From assembly GCF_020742175.1 (NCBI RefSeq), contig NZ_DYXM01000239.1, positions 1 to 29,896 on the forward strand: 29,896 nt of DNA, read 5' to 3'. The position numbers and the translations under genes were made by a program. The stretch's first letter is position 1, and every line of letters begins with the position of its first letter. Positions 8,447 to 14,530 of the stretch are shown here, piece by piece. The notes under the pieces were generated by a model. It searched no databases. It was not told the DNA's origin and worked only from the letters and a program-made list of their open reading frames with translations. The DNA is from Dietzia timorensis (GTDB lineage: Bacteria; Actinomycetota; Actinomycetes; Mycobacteriales; Mycobacteriaceae).

Positions 8447-8908
8447 CTAGTCGGCGAGCTCGGGCGGGAAGCCGCCGGTCGCGATCGGCCCCCACGAATC
8501 GATGGTGACGCGGACGAGGCATTTGCCCTGCTTGGCCATTGCCTCCTTGTATTCCTCCCAATCCGGATGTTCGCCGGAGATCGAGCGGAAGTATTCGATG
8601 AACGGGTCGAGCGCCTCGGGAAGATCGAGTACTTCGGCGGTTCCGTCGACGTGGACGTACGGATCGTTCCAGTCCTCGGACATGACACACAGGCTGACGG
8701 CGGGGTCACGGCGAATGTTTGTGGCCTTGGCGCGCTGTGGATAGGTGGAGATGAGCAGCCGGCCGGCTTCGTCGATGCCGCACGTCACCGGCGAGGATTG
8801 GAGCCCTCCGGAGGCTCGGTGGGTGATGAGAACTGCGTGGTGCGCGCCGCGCAGGAACGTGGTGAGTTGTTCTCGGTCGGCTCTGTCAGCGGTGGCGAAT
8901 TTCGGCAT
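8447..8908 (-). CDS. PPOX/FDOR split-barrel family oxidoreductase, probably F420- or FMN-dependent
   Basis: This 153-residue protein has the split beta-barrel pattern of the pyridoxamine-5'-phosphate-oxidase-like superfamily. HHAVLITHRASGGLQSSPV leads into GRLLISTYPQRAKATNIRRD, SLCVMSEDWNDPYVHVDGTA and a C-terminal CLVRVTIDSWGP. It is close in length and layout to the small actinobacterial FDOR-B proteins such as M. tuberculosis Rv1155, which bind F420. The cofactor cannot be proven from sequence. A cytoplasmic redox role on a small substrate is likely. The ATG at 8908 is six bases after a TAGAGT box, so the mRNA is probably leaderless. Confidence 0.87.
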   Translation of the reverse strand: MPKFATADRADREQLTTFLRGAHHAVLITHRASGGLQSSPVTCGIDEAGRLLISTYPQRAKATNIRRDPAVSLCVMSEDWNDPYVHVDGTAEVLDLPEALDPFIEYFRSISGEHPDWEEYKEAMAKQGKCLVRVTIDSWGPIATGGFPPELAD

Positions 8909-8914
8909 GCCTCG

Positions 8915-8920
8915 ACTCTA
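8915..8920 (-). promoter_or_regulatory. -10 box of a leaderless promoter for the FDOR gene
   Basis: Minus-strand TAGAGT, then CGAGGC, then the ATG at 8908. The spacing is identical to the boxes before the MFS, GH43 and dikinase genes. The GAGG in the spacer is too close to the ATG to be a normal Shine-Dalgarno. Confidence 0.5.
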
Positions 8921-8937
8921 TGCCCGAAATGCGCACT

Positions 8938-8978
8938 GCCGCCCCGGTCCGAATCCGATCGTGGATTCGGGGGGCGGC
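8938..8978 (-). terminator. Strong hairpin terminator downstream of icd
   Basis: GCCGCCCC (8938-8945) pairs with GGGGCGGC (8971-8978). Inside it CCGAATCC (8949-8956) pairs with GGATTCGG (8963-8970) around a 6-nt loop. A three-base bulge (GGT) separates the two stems. Sixteen perfect base pairs make this the clearest hairpin in the window. It lies between icd and the FDOR gene, both on the minus strand, where it would end icd transcripts. No T-tract follows. Confidence 0.7.
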
Positions 8979-9024
8979 AGGAGTGTGCTGGTCGCGAGGC
9001 GCGCGCGACCGGACGAGAAGCTCG

Positions 9025-10242
9025 TTAGCGGAACGCGGCCTGCAGGTTCTCGTCGATCGCGGCGAGGAATTCCTCGGTGGTGAGGTAGTCCTGGTCTCCC
9101 TCGGCGAGAAGCGCGAGGTCCTTGGTCATCTTGCCCGACTCGACGGTCTTGATGACGACGTCCTCGAGCTTGCCGGCGAACTCGCGGACCTCCGGGGTGC
9201 CGTCGAGCTTGCCGCGGTGGTCGAGGCCGCGGGTCCACGCGAAGATCGAGGCGATCGGGTTCGTGGAGGTCGGCTTGCCCTGCTGGTGCTGGCGGAAGTG
9301 GCGGGTGACGGTGCCGTGCGCGGCCTCTGCCTCACAGGTCTGCCCGTCCGGCGTGAGCAGGACCGAGGTCATCAGGCCGAGCGAGCCGAAGCCCTGCGCG
9401 ACGATGTCGGACTGGACGTCGCCGTCGTAGTTCTTGCAGGCCCACACATAGCCGCCTTCCCACTTGAGCGCGGAGGCGACCATGTCGTCGATGAGGCGGT
9501 GCTCGTAGGTGAGGCCGGCCGCGTCGAACTCGGTCTTGAACTCACGGTCGAACACGTCCTGGAAGATGTCCTTGAACTGGCCGTCGTAGGCCTTGAGGAT
9601 GGTGTTCTTCGTGGACAGGTAAACCGGGTAATTGCGCTGCAGACCGTAGTTGAACGACGCGCGCGCGAAATCTTCGATGGACTTGTTGAAGTTGTACATG
9701 CCCATGACGACGCCGCCGTCCTCGGGCAGCTTGACGACCTCGTGTTCGATCGGCTCGCTACCGTCGTCCGGCGTGTACGTGATGGTGACCGTACCGGCGC
9801 CGGGCGCCTTGAAGTCGGTGGCGCGGTACTGGTCGCCGAACGCGTGGCGGCCGACGATGATCGGCTTGGTCCACCCCGGGACCAGGCGCGGGATGTTGTC
9901 GATAATGATCGGTGCACGGAAGATCGTGCCGCCGAGAATATTGCGAATCGTGCCGTTCGGCGAGCGGTACATCCGGCTGAGGCCGAACTCTTCCACGCGC
10001 GCCTCGTCCGGCGTGATGGTCGCGCACTTGACGCCCGTGCCGTGCTTCTTGATCGCATTCGCCGCGTCGACCGTGATCTGGTCGTCGGTGGCGTCCCGGC
10101 TCTCAATGCCCAAGTCGTAATATTCGAGGTTGAGGTCGAGGTAAGGGTGAATCAGCTTGTCCTTGATGAACTTCCAGATGATACGAGTCATCTCGTCGCC
10201 ATCGAGCTCGACAACGGTTCCTTCAACCTTGATTTTGGACAT
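9025..10242 (-). CDS. icd: NADP-dependent isocitrate dehydrogenase, dimeric eukaryote-type
   Basis: This 405-residue TCA-cycle enzyme oxidises and decarboxylates isocitrate to 2-oxoglutarate with NADP. It starts MSKIKVEGTVVELDGDEMTR and has the isocitrate-binding SPNGTIRNILGGTIFR. AFGDQYRATDF follows, then the Mg-binding and catalytic region DDMVASALKWEGGYVWACKN with the DGDVQSDIVAQGFGSLG stretch, and AAHGTVTRHFR near the coenzyme site. Length and motifs match the homodimeric type-II IDH (M. tuberculosis Icd1 and eukaryotic IDH), not the E. coli type or the monomeric corynebacterial type. That helps argue against a C. glutamicum-like host. GGAAAG about 10 nt before the ATG is a good ribosome-binding site. 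The strong hairpin at 8938-8978 follows the gene. Confidence 0.97.
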   Translation of the reverse strand: MSKIKVEGTVVELDGDEMTRIIWKFIKDKLIHPYLDLNLEYYDLGIESRDATDDQITVDAANAIKKHGTGVKCATITPDEARVEEFGLSRMYRSPNGTIRNILGGTIFRAPIIIDNIPRLVPGWTKPIIVGRHAFGDQYRATDFKAPGAGTVTITYTPDDGSEPIEHEVVKLPEDGGVVMGMYNFNKSIEDFARASFNYGLQRNYPVYLSTKNTILKAYDGQFKDIFQDVFDREFKTEFDAAGLTYEHRLIDDMVASALKWEGGYVWACKNYDGDVQSDIVAQGFGSLGLMTSVLLTPDGQTCEAEAAHGTVTRHFRQHQQGKPTSTNPIASIFAWTRGLDHRGKLDGTPEVREFAGKLEDVVIKTVESGKMTKDLALLAEGDQDYLTTEEFLAAIDENLQAAFR

Positions 10243-10324
10243 TAAGTCTCGCTTTCCACTCGTACACGCCTGGGTGTCGGCGTTAACGGCCCGCGGGTCG
10301 GGGCCTCATGAGTCACAAATAACG

Positions 10325-10369
10325 TTTACATGACGCTTCCCTCAGTTTACGCATGATCCATTTTACGCA
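10325..10369. promoter_or_regulatory. Repeated TTTAC(GCA) boxes and probable icd -10
   Basis: TTTACGCA occurs twice exactly (10346-10353 and 10362-10369), and a third TTTACA lies at 10325-10330. On the minus strand TAAAAT (10360-10365) fits a -10 box for icd and would give a leader of about 110 nt. It overlaps the second repeat. The repeats could be binding sites for an icd regulator. The rest of 10243-10460 shows no other structure I can support. Confidence 0.35.
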
Positions 10370-10461
10370 CTGCGGGCAGATCGCCTCCCCATTGAGATTT
10401 ACCAGGAATGGCTGAACGATGCCGATTTCCTTGTGCTCCGGGCTCCTATCAGGGGCCGACG

Positions 10462-10491
10462 TTGCGGCGCACATCATGCTGGCCTTAACAT
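10462..10491 (+). promoter_or_regulatory. Promoter of the SAM-IV riboswitch-metY-metX unit
   Basis: TTGCGG (10462-10467) and TAACAT (10486-10491) are separated by 18 bp and match sigma-A type -35 and -10 boxes. Transcription would start near 10498, immediately before the first paired bases of the riboswitch, which supports both calls. Confidence 0.6.
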
Positions 10492-10497
10492 GACCGG

Positions 10498-10615
10498 TAG
10501 GTCATGAGACTCAGCGAAAAGCCCCGGCTTGCTGAGCGGCAACCCTCCACCGCGGTGGGGTGCCCCGGGAGACGACCTGGCTCTACCTGCCCGGGCGAGC
10601 GCCGCGTTAGCTTCG
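10498..10615 (+). ncRNA. SAM-IV riboswitch
   Basis: The stretch from GGTCATGAG (10500-10508) through GCCCCGGCTTGCTG, GGCAACCCTCC, CGCGGTGGGGTGCCCCGGG to GACGACCTGG closely follows the SAM-IV consensus as I know it. The outer P1 arms GGTCATGAG and GACGACC are present, as is the conserved CCCCGGCTTGCTG...GGCAACCCTCC core. It lies 170 bp upstream of metY, the classic actinobacterial location. SAM binding is expected to lower expression of the homocysteine-forming genes. The 3' boundary including the pseudoknot helix is approximate. Confidence 0.93.
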
Positions 10616-10746
10616 GCACACTCGCGAGAATTCGGGTATCGGTGGTAGCAAGCGCGGGTCCGCATGTAGACACGCCAGAGAACGTGGCTTCTCCGCCCCA
10701 TCGGGCGTGATGCCAAGCGATATCCTCTGGAGCGTCGGCGCGGGCG

Positions 10747-10780
10747 GGCCCCACCGTATAAGTATGACGAGGAAGGGGCC
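10747..10780 (+). promoter_or_regulatory. Possible Shine-Dalgarno sequestering stem (expression platform)
   Basis: GGCCCC (10747-10752) can pair with GGGGCC (10775-10780), enclosing the GAGGA of the metY ribosome-binding region. Such pairing would mask the site and fits translational control by the upstream riboswitch. The link between aptamer and this stem is not visible, since about 130 nt lie between them. A second small hairpin, CGCCCCATCGGGCG, is just upstream near 10695-10708. Confidence 0.35.
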
Positions 10781-10786
10781 ACGGCC

Positions 10787-12118
10787 ATGACGTACGACAA
10801 TTCAAACGAAAACTGGGGGTTCGAGACCCGCCAGATCCACACGGGCCAGCCCGTGGATTCCGACACCGGCTCACGCGCGCTGCCGCTCTACCAGACCACG
10901 AGCTTCGTGTTCAAGGATGCCAAGCAAGCCGCCGCGCGCTTCGCGCTGGAGGAGCTCGGCCCGATCTACACGCGCATCACCAACCCGACGACGGCGGTCG
11001 CCGAAGATCGCATCGCCTCGCTCGAAGGCGGCGTCGCTGCACTGCTGTTCGCATCCGGTCAGGCCGCCGAGACGGCTGCGATCCAGACGATCACGCAGGC
11101 CGGCGGACACGTCGTCGCCTCGCCCCGCCTCTACGGCGGCACCGAGACGCTGCTGCGCCACACCCTGCCCAAGTACGGGATTACCACGACATTCGTCGAC
11201 GACCCGGACGACCCGCTCGCCTGGGAGCGGGCGATCCAGCCGAACACGCGCGTGTTCTACGCCGAGTCGATCTCAAACCCGCTCAACGACGTGCTCGACA
11301 TCCCGGCGATCGCGCGCGTGGCGCACGAGAACCAGATCCCGCTCGTCGTCGACAACACCGTCGCCTCGCCGTACCTGATCCGTCCGATCGAGCTCGGCGC
11401 CGACGTCGTCGTCGAATCGGCGACCAAGTACCTCGGCGGGCACGGCACCTCGATCGCCGGTGTTCTCGTCGACGGCGGCAAGTTCGACTGGCGCGCGCAG
11501 CGCGACGGCGAGGACCTCTACCCCAGCTTCACCCAGCCCGACCCGGCGTACCACGGCGCCGTGTACGCCGACCTCGGCGCCCCGGCACTCGCGCTCAAGG
11601 CGCGAGTCACCCTTCTCCGCGACACCGGTGCTGCGGCGAGCCCCTTCAACGCGTGGACACTCGCCCAGGGGCTCGAGACCCTGTCGTTGCGCGTCGAGCG
11701 CCACAATTCCAACGCCCAGACCGTCGCCGAGTGGCTCGAGGCGCGCTCGGACGTCGCCAAGGTCAACTACGCGGGCCTCGAGTCGTCGAAGTGGCACGGC
11801 ATCCAGAAGGAGATCTCGCCCAAGGGCGCGGGCGCCATCGTCACCTTCGACCTCGCGCTTCCCGAGGGGCTGGACGCCGAGCAGGCCAAGCAGAAGGCGT
11901 GGGCGTTCATCGACGCGCTCAAGTTGCACTCGTGCCTGGTCAACATCGGCGATGTCCGTTCGCTCGTGTGCCACCCGGGCTCGACGACGCACTCGCAGCT
12001 CAGCGAGGACGCTCTTTCGGCCATCGGCGTCTCCGCCGCGACGGTCCGTCTCTCGGTCGGTATCGAGGATGTCAATGACATCCTCGCCGACCTCGAGCTC
12101 GGATTCGCCACGCTGTAG
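10787..12118 (+). CDS. metY: O-acetylhomoserine sulfhydrylase (aminocarboxypropyltransferase)
   Basis: This 443-residue PLP enzyme of the Cys/Met metabolism family makes homocysteine from O-acetylhomoserine and sulfide. It opens with GFETRQIHTGQ and LPLYQTTSFVF. It has YTRITNPTTAVAEDRIASLE, the cofactor-contacting FASGQAAETAAI, and the Schiff-base lysine K214 in VVESATKYLGGHGTSIAG. The C-terminal VCHPGSTTHSQL is also typical. The length (~440) is that of MetY rather than of the shorter MetB or MetC. GAGGAAGGGG lies 8 nt before the ATG. The gene is the first under the SAM-IV riboswitch and is followed 48 bp later by metX, the enzyme that makes its substrate. Confidence 0.96.
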   Translation: MTYDNSNENWGFETRQIHTGQPVDSDTGSRALPLYQTTSFVFKDAKQAAARFALEELGPIYTRITNPTTAVAEDRIASLEGGVAALLFASGQAAETAAIQTITQAGGHVVASPRLYGGTETLLRHTLPKYGITTTFVDDPDDPLAWERAIQPNTRVFYAESISNPLNDVLDIPAIARVAHENQIPLVVDNTVASPYLIRPIELGADVVVESATKYLGGHGTSIAGVLVDGGKFDWRAQRDGEDLYPSFTQPDPAYHGAVYADLGAPALALKARVTLLRDTGAAASPFNAWTLAQGLETLSLRVERHNSNAQTVAEWLEARSDVAKVNYAGLESSKWHGIQKEISPKGAGAIVTFDLALPEGLDAEQAKQKAWAFIDALKLHSCLVNIGDVRSLVCHPGSTTHSQLSEDALSAIGVSAATVRLSVGIEDVNDILADLELGFATL

Positions 12119-12166
12119 CAGGCTCACGCCAAGTCCGTACCGACGAGAAAAAGAGACCGCTTCGCC

Positions 12167-13318
12167 TTGTCCACTCCTGATGTGTCACCGAGCTCGCCGC
12201 CCGTCGCCCTTCCGGGCGAGGACGGCGAGCTCGGCCATATCTCGATAGGCGAACTCGAGCTGGTCTCCGGGGTCGTGCTGCCCGGCGTCACCATCGCTCT
12301 ACAGGCGTGGGGGCGGCTCAACGAGGACCGGTCGAACGCGGTGCTCATCGAGCACGCGCTGACTGGCGACTCGCATGTTTCAGGTCCCGTCGACCCACTA
12401 CACCCGACGCCCGGATGGTGGAACGGGCTACTCGGCCCCGGCCTGCCGCTGGACACGGACAAATACTGCTTCATCTCTACAAACGTCTTGGGCGGGTGCC
12501 GAGGTACTACGGGGCCGAGCTCGCTGCACCCGGACGGACACTATTGGGGTGCCCGTTTCCCTGCCGTCGCCGTCCGCGACATGGTCGCGGCGGAGCTCGC
12601 CCTGTGCGACATACTCGGGATTGATCAGCTCGCCGCCGTCATCGGTGGATCCATGGGCGGGGCCAGGACACTCGAATGGATGGTCAGCCACCCCGACCGC
12701 ATGCGCGCGGCGTGCGTCTTCGCGGTCGGCGCGCGGGCCAGCGCGGACCAGATCGGGATCCAGACCGCGCAGATCATGGCGATCACCTCGGACCCGAACT
12801 GGCAGGCCGGCGGCTACCACGGCACCGGCCAGGTGCCGGTGCAGGGCCTGGGTATCGCGCGACGGATCGCGCACCTGACCTATCGCAGCGAAGAAGAGCT
12901 CGACGAGCGCTTCGAAAATCGCGCGCAGCCCGGCGAGGAACCGCGCGGCGCCGCGTTCGGTCCGGCCGGTCGTTACGCGGTGCAGTCGTATCTCGACCAT
13001 CAGGCCTCGAAGCTCGTCACGCGTTTCGATGCGTGCACCTATGTGCTGCTCTCCGATGCGCTCAACCGCCACGATGTTGGGCTTGACCGCGGCGGCGTCG
13101 AAGCGGCGCTTGCGGGCTGCCACGTGCCGTGCGTCATCGGAGGTGTGACGTCGGACCGCCTGTATCCGCTCCGCCAACAGGAGCAACTCGCCGAGCTCCT
13201 CCCCGGCGCCGATCCGCTCGCGGTGATTCCCTCGGACGCCGGGCACGACGGCTTCCTCACCGAGAAGGACGTCGTGGGGCCGCTCTTGACGCGCACCCTC
13301 GAACTCGCCGAATCCTGA
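12167..13318 (+). CDS. metX: Homoserine O-acetyltransferase
   Basis: This 383-residue alpha/beta-hydrolase-fold enzyme transfers acetyl from acetyl-CoA to homoserine in the first committed step of methionine synthesis. HALTGDSHVSG gives the oxyanion region and LGGCRGTTGPSS the MetX signature. GGSMGGARTLEW holds the nucleophile Ser, LSDALNRHDVG follows, and VIPSDAGHDGFLTE supplies the catalytic His. The start is a TTG with a purine-rich stretch (GAGAAAAAGAGACC) about 10 nt upstream. No ATG or GTG upstream keeps a better frame, and the conserved part starts around residue 20. It is co-transcribed with metY. The TTG may hold expression down. Confidence 0.95.
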   Translation: MSTPDVSPSSPPVALPGEDGELGHISIGELELVSGVVLPGVTIALQAWGRLNEDRSNAVLIEHALTGDSHVSGPVDPLHPTPGWWNGLLGPGLPLDTDKYCFISTNVLGGCRGTTGPSSLHPDGHYWGARFPAVAVRDMVAAELALCDILGIDQLAAVIGGSMGGARTLEWMVSHPDRMRAACVFAVGARASADQIGIQTAQIMAITSDPNWQAGGYHGTGQVPVQGLGIARRIAHLTYRSEEELDERFENRAQPGEEPRGAAFGPAGRYAVQSYLDHQASKLVTRFDACTYVLLSDALNRHDVGLDRGGVEAALAGCHVPCVIGGVTSDRLYPLRQQEQLAELLPGADPLAVIPSDAGHDGFLTEKDVVGPLLTRTLELAES

Positions 13319-13369
13319 ACCCACAGCGCCTCCGGTGCGCTCTCCGCGCCTCGTGCCCGCCGGCGCCGT

Positions 13370-13744
13370 CTATCCTGTGCCGAGCGAATCGACCGACAGT
13401 GACAGCCAGATGACGAGGGCACCGATGACCGCGAGGAATGCGACGTCAAATGCCTTCGAGCGGACGATGAGCAGGCCCGCCTTCGTGTGGGGCAGCGCGG
13501 CCCGCAGGACCGCGGCGAGGAGGGCGACCACGCCGAGCGCGAAGGCACCGCGGCGCCAGCGGTCGAAGACCATGAGCAGTAGTGAAATGACGATGCCGGC
13601 GAGGATGATCGCCAGCGGCCATTCCGCGCGGAGGCGGTGCAAGGAAAATCGCGGCGGCCGGCGGATCGGCGCGCGGTGGCGGGGTCCGACGGCGCTGCTG
13701 GGGCGAGTCCGCCGGGCGCTACCGGCCGCACTTTCGTTCGGCAC
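13370..13744 (-). CDS. DUF3017 membrane protein
   Basis: This is a 124-residue protein with a basic N-terminal tail of about 40 residues and then three hydrophobic helices (LAIILAGIVISLLLMVF, GAFALGVVALLAAVLRAAL, DVAFLAVIGALVIWLSL). The RRGAFALG...RAALP...GLLIVRSKAFDV pattern is that of the actinobacterial DUF3017 family. The function is unknown. The gene normally sits next to folD in Mycobacteriales (Rv3355c beside folD, as I recall), but here folD is 12.5 kb away. The start is a GTG only three bases after the nitroreductase stop, so the two are one transcription unit. It converges with metX. Confidence 0.87.
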   Translation of the reverse strand: MPNESAAGSARRTRPSSAVGPRHRAPIRRPPRFSLHRLRAEWPLAIILAGIVISLLLMVFDRWRRGAFALGVVALLAAVLRAALPHTKAGLLIVRSKAFDVAFLAVIGALVIWLSLSVDSLGTG

Positions 13745-13747
13745 CGA

Positions 13748-14380
13748 CTACCACCCTTCGTCGTGGATCCGCTCGCGCCATCCGTGCCTGGCTGCGGGCT
13801 TGAATGCTTGCCCTTCAGGGTATGCCGTCGGCAAGGCTACGCCCAACGTGAATCCGTCGGGCACGTCGAATAGCGTTTTGACCTCCTCCGGCGCGTCGTT
13901 GAGTGTCGTCGTCCATGCGGTGACGAGCTCGCGGTCTCGCGCCGCGAGCGAATAACTCCACGCCGCCGGAAGAAGCGAGGACCACAACGATGCCTGGTTA
14001 CCCGGTGGCTCGTCAGGGGCCTCGACAAATCCCAGAACCACCGCAGGCAGCCGACCGAAATTGTCCGCGAGGTGCAAAGCGCTGCGCACGTCCGCGGGCA
14101 GATCCTCCGGGGGCACTCCGGCGACGGCTTCGCCGAACCTCGAGTGCCATAGCCTGCGATAAATCTGCCCCAGCGCAGCCACGGATGCCTCGTGCTGCAC
14201 GACGATCCAGTGCGCCTTGAGAGTCCCTCCACCGGTCGGGGCCTGCGCTGCGATCCGAAGGCAGTCGTGGATGTCCTCGCGCGCCACGGGGAGATCGAAG
14301 CGCAGCCGTAACCGGACCGATCGCGTGGTCGTCAAAACGTCGACGAGGTCGAGCCGACCCCGTGGGACCTGATCCTTCAT
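13748..14380 (-). CDS. Nitroreductase family FMN oxidoreductase
   Basis: This 210-residue protein starts at the ATG at 14380. The frame is open further upstream, but those residues do not resemble the family and run into the promoter region. TTTRSVRLRLRFDLPVARED and CLRIAAQAPTGGGTLKAHWI fit the FMN phosphate-binding N-terminus and helix of nitroreductases. The C-terminal DVPDGFTLGVALPTAYPEG matches the usual 'P-G-x...lG-P' end. It would reduce an unknown substrate using NAD(P)H in the cytoplasm. It is transcribed away from the biosynthetic operon across a 150-bp shared region and reads into the DUF3017 gene. A role in the neighbouring pathway is possible but only inferred from position. Confidence 0.82.
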   Translation of the reverse strand: MKDQVPRGRLDLVDVLTTTRSVRLRLRFDLPVAREDIHDCLRIAAQAPTGGGTLKAHWIVVQHEASVAALGQIYRRLWHSRFGEAVAGVPPEDLPADVRSALHLADNFGRLPAVVLGFVEAPDEPPGNQASLWSSLLPAAWSYSLAARDRELVTAWTTTLNDAPEEVKTLFDVPDGFTLGVALPTAYPEGQAFKPAARHGWRERIHDEGW

Positions 14381-14530
14381 ACCTCGTACTCTGCCGCATC
14401 GGCGGCCTCCATCGGGCCACAAATCCCCGCCGATGAGGAAACTCTCACTCCGTAGAGTGAAACGTACTCGCTTCCCGATCCCGATAGTCTGGGCAGACCC
14501 CAAGTACACAGACCACCCTAGAATTGATGG
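14381..14530. promoter_or_regulatory. Divergent control region with inverted repeats and leaderless promoter
   Basis: This 150-bp region serves the nitroreductase (minus) and the seven-gene operon (plus). TAGAAT (14519-14524) ends six bases before the ATG at 14531, so the operon mRNA is probably leaderless. Two inverted repeats lie upstream. TCACTC-CGTA-GAGTGA (14445-14460) is one. GTCTG-GG-CAGAC (14487-14498), which would abut or overlap the -35 area, is the other. CAGACC is repeated 15 bp downstream at 14509-14514. These are plausible operators; no regulator gene adjoins. Confidence 0.5.

Noticed and set aside
8920..10245. Plus-strand open frame (441 codons) opposite icd
   Set aside because: The minus strand encodes full-length isocitrate dehydrogenase with all motifs. 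The plus frame has a low-complexity acidic/Arg composition.
13319..13369. Hairpin AGCGC-CTCCGGT-GCGCT as terminator between metX and the DUF3017 gene
   Set aside because: Only five base pairs with a seven-base loop and no T-tract; such stems are frequent by chance in this GC-rich DNA.
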